This document shows, one piece after another, positions 1 to 9,500 of a stretch of DNA of 64,000 bases. The stretch spans positions 1-64,000 of the forward strand of contig JAUWLW010000010.1 of assembly GCA_030613505.1 (NCBI GenBank), written 5' to 3'. Both the position numbers and the translations under genes were made by a program. The notes under the pieces were generated by a model. That model saw nothing but the letters and a program-made list of their open reading frames with translations, was not told the DNA's origin and searched no databases. Origin of the DNA: Candidatus Zixiibacteriota bacterium. GTDB taxonomy: Bacteria > RBG-13-66-14 > B26-G2 > WVWN01. Position 1 is the first letter of the stretch; each line of letters opens with the position of its first letter.

Positions 1-140
1 CCCTCCGGGCACGGGACGATCTTCCAGGGGCCGTCGTAGGGCTTAGGCCCGGTGCCGTTGTCGTCGCCGCAGTTTGGAAGGCAAAATGCGGCCCCGGCGA
101 GTAACGCCGCAAGGCCGCAATACTTAAGTATTATTTTCAT
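1..140 (-). CDS. Secreted protein or lipoprotein, 5' end only
   Basis: Only the first 46 codons lie in the window; the gene runs off the left edge. The start is ATG at 140 with a GAGGG Shine-Dalgarno about 7 bases upstream. The N-terminus begins MKIILKYCGLAALLAGAAF and is a clear signal peptide: two lysines, a hydrophobic stretch, then small residues. Cysteines follow at the end of the hydrophobic part (AFC and LPNC), so lipoprotein processing is possible, although neither matches the canonical lipobox well. The mature part starts with a Gly/Asp/Asn-rich linker. Function cannot be judged from this fragment. Confidence 0.7.
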   Translation of the reverse strand, partial: MKIILKYCGLAALLAGAAFCLPNCGDDNGTGPKPYDGPWKIVPCPE

Positions 141-210
141 ATTCCAACCCTCGTTCATATTCTAAACGTTGCCCTTTAGTTTGTCAAACTTTTTTCGCGG
201 CGGCCGATAA

Positions 211-235
211 ATAAGGGCGGCTTTCACGCCGCCCT
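211..235 (-). terminator. Rho-independent terminator of the Fe-S cluster
   Basis: A 7-bp GC stem (GGGCGGC/GCCGCCC, loop of 6) at 215-234 is followed on the minus strand by TTATTTAT. It lies 26 bases after the SufT-like stop codon and would end the rrf2-iscU-thiS-sufT transcript. The U-tract is imperfect. Confidence 0.6.
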
Positions 236-260
236 GTAGTAGCTACGTTTAAGAAGGTAA

Positions 261-566
261 TTACTCGAAGCCCAACTTCTTCCTGGCCTCTTCGCTCATC
301 ATTTCCGGCTTCCACGGCGGCTCGAAGACCACCTCGACGTTGGCCTCGTCGACGCCCTCCAGTTCCTCGACCGCCTTCTTCGCCATCTCCGCCATATAAT
401 GGGCCATGGGGCAACCGGGCGCCGTCACCGTCATCTTCACGTCCACCTTGCCGCCCTCGACCGCGACGCCGTATATCAGGCCCAGGTCGACGATGCTCAT
501 ACCCGGTATCTCCGGGTCGTTCACGGTGCGCAGCGCTTCCATTACGGTCTCTTTGGTAACTGCCAC
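261..566 (-). CDS. SufT/MIP18-family Fe-S assembly factor (DUF59)
   Basis: A 101-residue single-domain protein of the MIP18/DUF59 family (SufT, PaaD-like), which helps mature Fe-S proteins. Visible family marks are the DPE motif at residues 17-19, the T-x-P-x-C-P segment with the conserved cysteine at 52, and the C-terminal FEPPWKPEMMSEEAR block at about 81-95. Length is typical of the stand-alone bacterial form. It is the last gene of a minus-strand cluster behind rrf2, iscU and a thiS-like gene, which supports the Fe-S role. The exact client proteins cannot be told from sequence. Confidence 0.9.
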   Translation of the reverse strand: MAVTKETVMEALRTVNDPEIPGMSIVDLGLIYGVAVEGGKVDVKMTVTAPGCPMAHYMAEMAKKAVEELEGVDEANVEVVFEPPWKPEMMSEEARKKLGFE

Positions 567-599
567 GGAAAACCTCCGGTAAATTTAAAGCGGCGCTGC

Positions 600-800
600 T
601 TAGCCGCCGCCCACTATCTCCACCAATTCCAGAACGTCGCCCTCGGCCACGGGGGTCGCGCCGTACTTCTCGCGCGGTACGATCTCACGGTTACGCTCAA
701 CGACGACCCGGGCGGCGTCGACGGCGAAGTGCTCGAGCACCCGGGCCACCGTAGCGTCGTCGGGGACCTCGCGCCGCTCGCCGTTAACCGTGATCTCCAT
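600..800 (-). CDS. thiS: ThiS/MoaD-like ubiquitin-fold sulfur carrier
   Basis: A 66-residue beta-grasp protein. It opens with the MEITVNGE strand typical of ThiS and ends in IVGGG, giving the C-terminal di-glycine that is adenylated and thiocarboxylated in this family. Family knowledge suggests sulfur donation, classically for the thiazole of thiamine. Here it overlaps the 3' end of iscU by 17 bases and precedes a SufT-like gene; no thiG, thiF or moa gene is near. The sulfur acceptor is therefore uncertain, and a role linked to Fe-S assembly is equally possible. Confidence 0.85.
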   Translation of the reverse strand: MEITVNGERREVPDDATVARVLEHFAVDAARVVVERNREIVPREKYGATPVAEGDVLELVEIVGGG

Positions 801-1236
801 GCGGGTCGTCGACGCGGCCCTTGCGCTTCTCGCGCGCTTCCTCGATGAGCTTCTGCAAATCGGGGCGAAGATTGTTCTTGGTGAGGTAGTCGTAGATCGC
901 GGCGTCGAGCGCTTCTTCGCCCAGGACGGAGCAGTGCATCTTCTGCTTGGGAAGGCCGCCGAGCGCTTCGGCCACCGTCTTGTTCGTGATACTCAGCGCT
1001 TCCTCCAGCGTCTTCCCCTTCACGAGTTCCGTGACCATGCTCGAGGTGGCGATGGCTGCGCCGCAGCCGAATGTCCGGAACTTGACGTCCTTGATGACGT
1101 CGTCTTCGACCTTGATGAAGAGCTCCATCATGTCGCCGCAGACGGGGTTGCCCACTTTGCCCACGCCGTCGGCGTCTTCGATTACGCCCACGTTGCGCGG
1201 CTTATAAAAGTGGTCCATCACCTTTTCGCTATACAT
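784..1236 (-). CDS. iscU: IscU/NifU-N type Fe-S scaffold
   Basis: A 150-residue scaffold on which [2Fe-2S] clusters are built. The three ligand cysteines and neighbouring functional residues are present: GNPVCGD (Cys followed by Gly-Asp), FGCGAAIATSS, and KMHCSVL with the Lys-x-His-Cys arrangement of IscU. It is longer than E. coli IscU by a charged C-terminal tail of about 25 residues rich in Lys, Arg, Asp and His. It lies 22 bases downstream of an Rrf2 regulator and overlaps the thiS-like gene. A cysteine desulfurase (IscS) would be expected as partner but is not in the window. Confidence 0.93.
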   Translation of the reverse strand: MYSEKVMDHFYKPRNVGVIEDADGVGKVGNPVCGDMMELFIKVEDDVIKDVKFRTFGCGAAIATSSMVTELVKGKTLEEALSITNKTVAEALGGLPKQKMHCSVLGEEALDAAIYDYLTKNNLRPDLQKLIEEAREKRKGRVDDPHGDHG

Positions 1237-1258
1237 AGTTTACCCTCAACGTCTGCGA

Positions 1259-1723
1259 CTATACAGATCGCAGGTGGAGGCGTCGCGCCTCTTTCAGTAC
1301 CTGACGCAGGTCGGTGTCGTCGAGGAACGTCTCTATCTCCGTGCTCAGCCGTTGCCAAACCATCCCCGCGGCGCAATTATCCCTCTTGGGGCAAAATCCC
1401 TCCGCGCGGCGACGGGACCTTCCGCCGTAACACGACCCGGGAGCTATACAGGGCGCAACGCCGATCGGGCCCTCTACCGCCCGTACGATATCGCCCACCG
1501 TGATTTTCGCCGGCGCCCGCGAGAGCCTGAAACCACCGCGGGGCCCGCGGACGCTCTTGACAAGGCCGGCTCTTCTCAGCTTAACGAACAGCTGCATAAG
1601 ATAGTCGGCCGAAACGGCCATCTCCCCTGCTAACGCCGAAACCGAAACTGGTGCGCCGTTATCACTTTCGGCCAGATGTAGTAAAGCCCTAAGGCCAAAG
1701 CGACCCCGCGTTGACATCCGCAT
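1259..1723 (-). CDS. Rrf2-family regulator with cysteine cluster (IscR-like)
   Basis: A 154-residue Rrf2 winged-helix repressor. The N-terminal helix-turn-helix starts at STRGRFGLRALLHLA. The central loop has four cysteines at about 92, 98, 111 and 117 (spacing 5-12-5), consistent with an Fe-S or redox-sensing site like IscR, whose ligands are 92, 98 and 104. It is first in the cluster with iscU, thiS-like and sufT-like genes, so feedback control of Fe-S assembly is the natural reading. Two in-frame ATGs occur at 1723 and 1717; a GAGG Shine-Dalgarno lies upstream. The extra cysteine spacing is unlike E. coli IscR. Confidence 0.9.
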   Translation of the reverse strand: MRMSTRGRFGLRALLHLAESDNGAPVSVSALAGEMAVSADYLMQLFVKLRRAGLVKSVRGPRGGFRLSRAPAKITVGDIVRAVEGPIGVAPCIAPGSCYGGRSRRRAEGFCPKRDNCAAGMVWQRLSTEIETFLDDTDLRQVLKEARRLHLRSV

Positions 1724-1734
1724 AATAAAACCTC

Positions 1735-1835
1735 ATCAGACATACTGTATAGTTAATATTTTGCTAAGTTCTCCGGTAGGCTCATTAGGCGATATTACCA
1801 GCCTATCATATATGCCCTACCCCGTCAACGTATAA
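1735..1835 (-). promoter_or_regulatory. AT-rich promoter/operator region of the rrf2-isc cluster
   Basis: This AT-rich stretch sits upstream of rrf2. On the minus strand TTGACG (1829-1834) is followed 17 bases later by TAGGCT with an extended TG, a weak -35/-10 pair. Inverted repeats that could be Rrf2 operators are TAGGCT/AGCCTA (17-base gap, 1777-1805) and the small palindrome ATAC-T-GTAT at about 1742-1750. The assignment is inference. Confidence 0.35.
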
Positions 1836-1890
1836 ACTTGTTTTCCGACAGCTTAAAATGCGGCGCGATTTCCCCCTCCCGGCGCTGCCG

Positions 1891-2910
1891 TTACGATTTG
1901 ACGGCGACGCGGCGCGCCTCCGCCAACGCCGTTTCCACGGTTATAGCTTCCATACAGTTGTAATGCTCGCATCGTTCGCCCGGGCACTTCTCGCACGCGA
2001 AACCGGCGGGCGTTATTACCGCGGCGTTCTCCCCCCGCGGCCCCCACCGCGTCGGCGACCCCGACCGAAAGGGCGCGAATAATGACAGCGTCGGCGTCCC
2101 CACCGCCGCGGCCAGGTGCATGGGGCCGGTATTGCCCGAGACGAAGAGCCGCGCGCCGGCGAGTATGCCCAGCAGCGTCCCCAAGTCCGTCTCCCCCGCG
2201 ACGCTCACGCGGCCGTCCCCCTCCCCCGCGACGTACGAGGCGAGCTCCGCCTCGGCGGCCGCGCCCGTAACGACGACGGCCGTCCCCAAAACCTTGGAAA
2301 GCTCGGCCGCCAGGACGCGGTACCGCCGCGGCGACCAGTTGAGCGACGAGCCGCCGCTCCCGGGATGGACGACGACGTACCCCTCGTCGGCGACGCCTCG
2401 AGCCGCCAGGAGCCGCCTCGCTTGCGCCCGGTCGGCCTCGGCCACGTCCAAGCGCGGGGCCGGGACTTCCGCCGGCGTCGGCAAACCCAACGGCTTCAGG
2501 TATTCCAAATTATACTCGACCTCGTGACGCGTGGACGGCGAACGGTGGAAATACACGCGCCGGTTGTAAAGAAACGAGTAACCGCGGCAGCCGTTGCCGA
2601 TGCGTAGTTTCACGCCGGCGTACCAGACGACCAACGTATCGACCATATCCGGATGTACGACGACGGCCGCGTCGAAACCGCCCCGCCGGACCTCCGCCGC
2701 CGCCTCGCGGAAACCGCGGAGACCCCTCTTCGAAATGATTACTTTCTCGACGGCCGGGTACCGTTCCAATAACGGCGCCGCCGCGGCCGTGGCCATCGCG
2801 CCGAGCCGCAACCTGGGTGCCGCCGCCTTTATGTGGTCGACCAGCGGCAACGTCAACACCCAATCGCCGAGCCGGTCGCTGCGAACGATCAATATGCTAT
2901 CTACGTCCAA
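1891..2910 (-). CDS. GT9 heptosyltransferase-like glycosyltransferase
   Basis: A 339-residue GT-B enzyme of glycosyltransferase family 9 (ADP-heptose:LPS heptosyltransferase type), acting at the cytoplasmic face on LPS or a similar glycolipid. Family marks are the N-terminal RSDRLGDWVLTLPLV, the mid HPGSGGSSLNWSP segment, and the donor-site signature SGNTGPMHLAAAVGTP. The C-terminal CEKCPGERC...CMEAIT cysteine cluster is shared with the second GT9 at 37799-38992. It overlaps the upstream O-antigen ligase gene by 14 bases, which indicates a common operon for surface glycan assembly. The sugar donor is not determinable from sequence. Confidence 0.92.
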   Translation of the reverse strand: MDVDSILIVRSDRLGDWVLTLPLVDHIKAAAPRLRLGAMATAAAAPLLERYPAVEKVIISKRGLRGFREAAAEVRRGGFDAAVVVHPDMVDTLVVWYAGVKLRIGNGCRGYSFLYNRRVYFHRSPSTRHEVEYNLEYLKPLGLPTPAEVPAPRLDVAEADRAQARRLLAARGVADEGYVVVHPGSGGSSLNWSPRRYRVLAAELSKVLGTAVVVTGAAAEAELASYVAGEGDGRVSVAGETDLGTLLGILAGARLFVSGNTGPMHLAAAVGTPTLSLFAPFRSGSPTRWGPRGENAAVITPAGFACEKCPGERCEHYNCMEAITVETALAEARRVAVKS

Positions 2911-4096
2911 CGTCGCCGTCTTCCTCGGCCGCCAACAGCGGCGCCGACAACCCCCATAATATTACGAAGACGATTAACATTGCCGGGTCCGCCACTACGT
3001 CGCTAACCAGGCCGCTCACGAGTATCGCCGCCGTGGCCGCCACCAGCCCCAGCCCCAGCGCCCGCACGCGCGGCCCCTCATCTTCCCGACGGAACGCCCG
3101 CCAAGCCGCCCGCGTCGACGCCACGACGATCCAGACGGCCGCGGCCGCGGCGAGCAAGCCCGACTCTATAACCAGCCGGAAATAGTCGTTGTGCCAGCCG
3201 ATAACGCCCGCCACCGGCGAATAAAAACGCGTCTGGTGCGGGAAAACCAACCCTATCGTCTCCGGCCCGAAACCGGTCAACGGCCGGTCGAAAATTATCG
3301 CCAAACCGCCTTCCCACAGGATGTCGCGGTAGTTCTCGAAAGCGGGGTCCCCCAGCGAAAAGCGACCCGATGCCACGCCCGCAGGTAACAGGTAAGCGGC
3401 TACGGCCGCCGCGACGGCGAGTAAAAGAAGCAAGGCCCAAATGCGCCGGCCCTTCAACGCGCCGACCAGGCCCACCCCTCCCGCGAGGGCGAGCCACGGC
3501 CCCCGGCAAAAGGTAAGTACCAGCGCCGCGAACGGCAAAGAGGCCGCGGCCGCCACCCACGCCCGGGCCCGCCCGCTCGGCGAGAATACGACCCAGGCGA
3601 TAAAAAGGCATAACGCCACGGCCAATATCTCGGCGAATGTCGTATATCCGCCGGCGCGCGCGACTACCCGTTCGACGTCGCCCACGGCGAAATCGACGAC
3701 GCCCGCCGCCGCGGCCGCGACGGTCGCCGCCAGGAATAGGTACACCCCCGCCAGGCGGCGGGGCCGCGAAAGCGCCATGTGGGCGAGCGGGTAGTAAGCC
3801 AACAGCAGCCCCGATTTCTCGAGGCCTTTCCAACTGACCGCCGGCGATACCGACGTCAGCGTCGAGAGTATGCGCACGACGAGGAACGCGGCTACCGGCA
3901 AGTCCAGCGGCGTAAGCCGGAGCCGCCGCCAGCCGCCGGCCCTGACGTACAACAAGAAAAACACCGTTACGATCAACAGGCCGAAATAGGCCATCGACGT
4001 CGCGAACAGCGGCGCCGGCGCGAGCGCTATAACGCCCACGAAAAATAAATCCGCGAGCCGAGGGCTCGACGTATATGAGCTACTCTTTCCTTCCAT
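2897..4096 (-). CDS. O-antigen ligase/polymerase family membrane protein
   Basis: A 399-residue polytopic inner-membrane protein with about eleven hydrophobic segments and one large periplasmic loop. The loop holds the family signature GFGPETIG and the following HNDYFRLVIESG, characteristic of the Wzy_C/WaaL superfamily, which transfers or polymerises lipid-linked glycans in the periplasm. WaaL and Wzy cannot be separated on this evidence. The neighbouring, overlapping GT9 gene supports LPS or capsule assembly. It starts 10 bases downstream of the M28 peptidase stop. Confidence 0.85.
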   Translation of the reverse strand: MEGKSSSYTSSPRLADLFFVGVIALAPAPLFATSMAYFGLLIVTVFFLLYVRAGGWRRLRLTPLDLPVAAFLVVRILSTLTSVSPAVSWKGLEKSGLLLAYYPLAHMALSRPRRLAGVYLFLAATVAAAAAGVVDFAVGDVERVVARAGGYTTFAEILAVALCLFIAWVVFSPSGRARAWVAAAASLPFAALVLTFCRGPWLALAGGVGLVGALKGRRIWALLLLLAVAAAVAAYLLPAGVASGRFSLGDPAFENYRDILWEGGLAIIFDRPLTGFGPETIGLVFPHQTRFYSPVAGVIGWHNDYFRLVIESGLLAAAAAVWIVVASTRAAWRAFRREDEGPRVRALGLGLVAATAAILVSGLVSDVVADPAMLIVFVILWGLSAPLLAAEEDGDVGRR

Positions 4097-4106
4097 CGTT
4101 ACGACG

Positions 4107-6548
4107 TTATCTAACTACCGCCACTTTTCCGAAACGCCGCTCCCCGTCGGGGCCCTCGACCACGAAGAGGTAGACGCCCGAGGCCGCGGCGCCGCCTCCC
4201 GCCGTAACGAGAGGCCACTCCGCGACGCCGGACGCGTCGGCCGCCGTCGCCCATACCTTCGCACCGGCGAGGTCGTAGAGCACGAGCGAGCTCCCGGCGG
4301 CCAGGTTTCCGAAGCGGACGCGGTCGTGCCCGGCCGACGGCTTCGCCGGGTTGGGGTACGCTACGACCGCCGACGAGGGTTCGGGCCCGCCGCGGGTCCC
4401 GGCCAGCACCGCGGCCACGGCGAGATTTACCCTGGTTACGTCGGCGCCGAACGCCGGCGTGAGATACTTCGGCAGGTCTTTCGTCGTATGGTACCAGGGG
4501 TAGAACTCTTTGCCGGCGTACTCGATAGATAGCAGCGCCGGGTAGCCGAACTCCCAGAACGGCTCGTGGTCGCTGCCGCCGCGGCCCTCCGTCGTCGGGT
4601 AAACGACGTACGTCGGCACGTACAACCGCGCCACGTCCTGATACGCCGTCAGGAGCTCTTTCGAAAAGTCGTTGTACCGAACCTCGACGTCGTGAACGGG
4701 CTGGTCGAGGTACGATATCATATCCATATTGAAGACGCCGCGGATATCCGCCCCGGCCTCGTACTCCTCGCGGGCGTACGCCCGGGAGCCCAGCAGGCCC
4801 TCTTCCTCGCCCGAAAAAGCCAGGAATTTGACCGTACTATCGAAACGGCGGTCGGCAAGGACCGCGGCCGCCTCGAGCAACGCGGCCACGCCGGAGGCGT
4901 TGTCTTCCGCGCCGGGCGCCCGGTTCCAGGGGTCTTCCGATATGGCGTCGTAGTGGCCGCACAACACGTACACCTCGTCGGGCCGGGCAACGCCCTTTTT
5001 CACGGCCTCCACGTTGTGCCATATGACGGGCCGGGCGTTTTTTACCTCGACTTTCTTCCAATGCTCGCCGCCGTCGGTGGTGTGAAGAACGACCGACGGG
5101 CCGCCGACGATCCACGCCTCGTCGCGGCTGACGGCCGATATGCCGTTGTAGCAATGGTACTCGCCGAAAGGCGTCCGCTGGCGCTTCCAGCTCGCGCCGG
5201 CGTCGTCGGTGCGGTAAACCTTGCCGTTGTCGCCGGCGGCCCATCCCCGCGTAGCGTCGGCGAAGACGACCTCGGTGAAGAAGGGCCACGCCGGGAAATA
5301 GCCCGATACGCGCCGCCACGTCTCGCCCGCGTCCTTCGAATAGAGGATAGTCCCCTCGTTGCCGACCATCACGGCGTGCGTCGCGTCCGCGAACGCCATC
5401 CGCCGCATGCCGAAGCCCTCGGTCTGGGGCACGTTCACGGCCTTCCAGCTGGCGCCGCCGTCGTACGAGCGCATCACCAACCCTTCCATCCCGAGGGCCC
5501 ACCACTTATCCGCCGTCTGCGCGTATACGCCGAGGACCAACTTCTTCGTCGGCGTCGCCACCTTGCGCCACGTCGCGCCGCCGTCAACGGTGCGGTACAT
5601 CGCGCCGCGGTCACCGCCGGCTACGCCCACCGTCGCGCCGAAGAAATAGACGTCGCGCAAATAGTCGGCCGGGTTCTCCAGCGGGAGCTGGGCCCAGGTC
5701 CGGCCGCCGTCGTCGGTCCGCGCCAGGAAACCTCGGCCGCCGACGACGAACCCCGTACGGTCGGTTACGAAGTAGCCGTGGTCCAGCCGCCCTTCCGACT
5801 TATGATAGGTCCAACTCTGGCCGTAGTCGTCGGTCCGCCATACGTACCCCCACGACGAAATCAGCCACCCCAACCTGCCGCCGGCGCGAAAGACGCAGTC
5901 CCCCAGGTAGTCGTTGGCCATCGGCTCGTACTCGTACGGCCGGCGCGCGGTTTCGTAACCCAGCTCCTTGAAATGCTCCTCGATATAAGCGGTGGCCTCG
6001 GCTATCTCGTCGGCGTGGGAATAACGCGTCGTTATAGCCGCGAGCTTTTCTATATGGCCGAAGTAGCGGTCGGCGCGGACCCGCGCGACCAGCTGCGCTA
6101 CCGCCGAGTCGTACGACACCTCGGGTAGTACAAATTTCCGCGGCGCCTTAAGCGGTTCGCCGCCTACGCGCTTGATTTCGGCGCCCAGCGTCGCCAGCTT
6201 CTCCGCCGCCGCGGCGTCGCCGCTGACGACGTACGTTTCGCCGAAGCGGGCGAGGACCGTTACGCCGACGACGCGGGGCAACTCGGCCCCCGGGCGGGGC
6301 CAGGCCAGGTAAACGGGCCCGGGCGGCGAACCCAAGTCCACGTAACTATACCGATCGAGGACGCCCAAGGTATGGGGCGCCGCGAGCGCGAGCGCGAAAT
6401 CCGGCCGCGCTTCGACGACGGCGACGCCTTCGGCCAGCAGCGCGTACGCGTCCGCCGGCCGCTCGAGCTCGACGGCGACGAGGGTGGGACCGGCGAAGGC
6501 CGCGCCGGCGGCCGCCGAAATAATCGCCACGATAATCGCTCTTCGCAT
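4107..6548 (-). CDS. Secreted M28 metallopeptidase with inserted beta-propeller and sorting-like C-terminal domain
   Basis: An 813-residue exported protein with a signal peptide at 1-20. M28 aminopeptidase elements flank a central block at about 225-520 of six or seven BNR/YCF48-type repeats (recurrent DDGG.TW, D.GASW). Zinc-site residues of M28 are visible after the block: GHYDA, GAEDNASG, SGEEEGLLGS, MDMIS and GGSDHEP. The last 80 residues (YPNPAKP ... GVYLFVV ... GKVAVVR) resemble FlgD-Ig/T9SS-type C-terminal domains used for secretion or anchoring. No T9SS machinery gene is in the window. The propeller insertion between the N-terminal peptidase segment and the catalytic core is unusual. 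The substrate is probably extracellular peptide. Confidence 0.88.
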   Translation of the reverse strand: MRRAIIVAIISAAAGAAFAGPTLVAVELERPADAYALLAEGVAVVEARPDFALALAAPHTLGVLDRYSYVDLGSPPGPVYLAWPRPGAELPRVVGVTVLARFGETYVVSGDAAAAEKLATLGAEIKRVGGEPLKAPRKFVLPEVSYDSAVAQLVARVRADRYFGHIEKLAAITTRYSHADEIAEATAYIEEHFKELGYETARRPYEYEPMANDYLGDCVFRAGGRLGWLISSWGYVWRTDDYGQSWTYHKSEGRLDHGYFVTDRTGFVVGGRGFLARTDDGGRTWAQLPLENPADYLRDVYFFGATVGVAGGDRGAMYRTVDGGATWRKVATPTKKLVLGVYAQTADKWWALGMEGLVMRSYDGGASWKAVNVPQTEGFGMRRMAFADATHAVMVGNEGTILYSKDAGETWRRVSGYFPAWPFFTEVVFADATRGWAAGDNGKVYRTDDAGASWKRQRTPFGEYHCYNGISAVSRDEAWIVGGPSVVLHTTDGGEHWKKVEVKNARPVIWHNVEAVKKGVARPDEVYVLCGHYDAISEDPWNRAPGAEDNASGVAALLEAAAVLADRRFDSTVKFLAFSGEEEGLLGSRAYAREEYEAGADIRGVFNMDMISYLDQPVHDVEVRYNDFSKELLTAYQDVARLYVPTYVVYPTTEGRGGSDHEPFWEFGYPALLSIEYAGKEFYPWYHTTKDLPKYLTPAFGADVTRVNLAVAAVLAGTRGGPEPSSAVVAYPNPAKPSAGHDRVRFGNLAAGSSLVLYDLAGAKVWATAADASGVAEWPLVTAGGGAAASGVYLFVVEGPDGERRFGKVAVVR

Positions 6549-6558
6549 AGCTTATCCC

Positions 6559-9500
6559 CTATTTCAATTGGACGCGGCCGCGACCGGTGAATCGCTCGAG
6601 GGAACGTATCAGCTGCCGCGTCGGATTACAGTTGAATTCCGGCCGGGTGCGGATGACGACTTCGCGGCCGTCGCGCCGGACGTGGAAGAACACGGGACAC
6701 CGGCCGACGTGGCGGCCTATTACCTTCTCCATATCCGCTAAAAGCTCGGCGTCGGCGTTATCGGGCAACGTTATGTGTATCTCCCGCGCGAACCGGTACT
6801 CCGCGTCCTCGAGCGACGTGACGTCGTCGGCGATTATTTTGTACGCCCCGTCGTCGCACCGCGCGTTCCCCTGTACGAGCACCGGCCGGTCGACGAAGAT
6901 AACGAATTCCGCCTTGGCGTAGCAATCCGCGAAAGCTATGACCTCAACGGCGCCGTCGTCCTCGAGCGTAAAAAACGCCATCTCCCGGCCCTTCTTGTCC
7001 GATATGGTTTTGATGCGCCCCACCGTGCCGCCGACTTTCGCCGCCCGACCGGCGCGGCCCGCCAAAACGTCCCCCACCGTAACGGCGCCGTGCCGGGTCA
7101 AGACGTCGCGGTAGCGGTCGAGGGGCTGACCCGAGATGCTGACGCCCAGGAGCTCCTTCTCGTAGCGGAGGAGTTCGAGGTGGTGCCACTCGCTTCCCTC
7201 GACCTCGGCCTCCCCGGCGCCGGTCTCCTCTTCCCAGGAGCCGAGGAGGCTCCCCTGTCCCAACGTCCGGTCGCGGTGGAGCCGCTTGCCGACCTCCAAC
7301 GCCGCGTCCAGGCCCTCGTACAGCGGCGCCCGACCTTTCCCGAAAGGATCGAACGCGCCCACTTTGATAAGCGATTCGATGACGGCCCGGTTGACGATGC
7401 GCAGGTCGACGCGGCTGCATAAATCGGTAAGACTACCAAAATGCCCTCGCCGGTCGCGCGCGGCCACGATCTCGTCGATCGCGGCCCGGCCAACGTTCTT
7501 TATAGCCCCCATGCCCATACGTATGCGGTCGTCGTCCTCTACCCAGAAATTGTACCAGGAGGAGTTGAGCTCGGGCGGAAGGATCTCGAGGCCCATTTGG
7601 CGGGCGCTCCTGACGTACTGAACGATCTTGTCGGCGTTGCCCTGCTCGGAGGTGAGCAGCGCCGCCATAAACTCGGGGGGGTAGTTGGCTTTGAGGTACG
7701 CCGTCTGGTAGGAGAGGACGGCGTAGGCCGTGGCGTGCGCCTTGTTGAAGCCGTACTCGGCGAAGGGCGCCACGGCGTCGAAAATCGCCTCCGCCTTCTC
7801 GCGGCTGTACCCGCGACGGCGCGCGCCTTCCACGAACGATTCCCGTTGCGCCTTCATCTCGCGCCGCTTCTTTTTACCCATCGCACGGCGAAGTACGTCC
7901 GCCTGGCCCAGCGAATAGCCGGCGACCTCGCTCGCGATCTTCATGACGTGCTCCTGGTACAGGATGGCGCCGTAGGCATCGTCCAGGATCGGCTCGAGCG
8001 AGGGATGGAGCGGCGGCGCCGTCGCCCGGCCTTGCTTGCGGTTGATGAACTGCTCCGTCGCGCCGGAGCCCATAGGCCCGGGCCGGAAGAGCGCCAGGAT
8101 GGGGATAAGCTCTTTGAAGGTCCGGGGCGCCACGCGGCGGCACAAGTCCCGCATGCCCTCGGACTCGAGCTGGAACACGCCGTCGGTATCTGCCTGGCAT
8201 AAGAGGTCGTACGTGGCTACGTCGTCGTAGCTCACGTTCTCAAAGGTGACGTCTACCCCCCGCCGACGCTGAACGGCCTTTATGGCGTCCTCGATAACCG
8301 TTAACGTCTTCAGGCCCAGGACGTCCACCTTGAGCAGGCCCATGGCCTCGACCGCGTTCATGTCGAACTGCGTAGTTACCTCGTTCTTCCTGCCGCGGTA
8401 GAGGCCGGTGTATTTCGTCAACTCGTCAGGGGCGATGACTACGCCGGCGGCGTGCACCGACGGGTGGCGCACCAGGCCCTCGAGCTGGAGCGCCAGGTCG
8501 ATGCACTCCCGAACGCGGCGGTTATCCTCGTACTCGCGCTTGAGGACCGGGTTCTCCTTCATGGATTCGGCGAGGGGGGCCATGGGGTTGATCTCTTTCG
8601 AGATCATGTCGGCTTCCGCGAACGGGATCTCGAGCACCCGGCCCACGTCCTTGACGGCGGCGCGCGCCGCCATGGTGCCGAAAGTTATTATCTGGGCCAC
8701 GCTTTCCTGGCCGTATTTCTCCGTAATGTACGCCACGACTTCGTCGCGGCGCTGGTCGCCGAAGTCGATGTCGAAGTCCGGCATCGATATCCGCTCCGGA
8801 TTCAGGAAGCGTTCGAAGACCAGGCCGTGTTCGACGGGGTCGACGCCGGTTATGCTCAAAAGATACGCCGCCAACGACGACGCCGCGGACCCGCGCCCGG
8901 GGCCCACCATGATGCCGCGGCTGCGCGCGAACCGCACGACGTCCCACACGATGAGGTAGTACGCCTCCATCCCCATCTGCGTAATGACGCCGAGCTCGTA
9001 CTCCAGCCGCTCCCGTATTTCGGGGCCGGCGTCGGGGAAGCGCCGCGCGAGCCCCTCGGACGTAAGTTCGCGGAGGAAATCGGCCGCGGCCCGGCCCTCC
9101 GGAACGTCGAAGCGCGGCAACCGGACCTGGCCGAAGGTGAGCTCCACGTTGCACCGGTCCGCGATATTCGCCGTCTCCTCGACGGCCGCGGGGAGCTCGG
9201 CGAAAAGCGCCGCCATTTCCTCGGGCGACTTCAGGTATACCTGGTCGGTCTCGAAGCGCATCCGCCCCGGGTCGCTTAATTTCTTGCCGGTTTGAATGCA
9301 GAGCAATACGTCGTGGGCGCGCGCGTCGCCGGCGCCGACGTAATGGACGTCGTTGGTGGCGACGAGCTTGAGGTTGTGGCGGTCGGCCAGCTCATAGAGG
9401 CCGCGGTTGACGCGGTGCTGCTCCGGCAAGCCGTGGTCCTGCAGCTCGAGGAAGAAGTTCTCCGGCCCGAAGATATCGGCGTATTGGCCGACTACGCGGT

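Noticed and set aside
4566-6128. A 520-codon open frame on the plus strand, antisense to the M28 peptidase
   Set aside because: It is a GC-driven shadow frame. The minus strand encodes recognisable peptidase and propeller motifs over the same bases, and the plus frame has no domain or ribosome site.
4107-6548. Presence of a type IX secretion system
   Set aside because: The peptidase has a T9SS/FlgD-like end, but no Por/Gld/Spr component is in the window, and similar domains occur in phyla without a proven T9SS.
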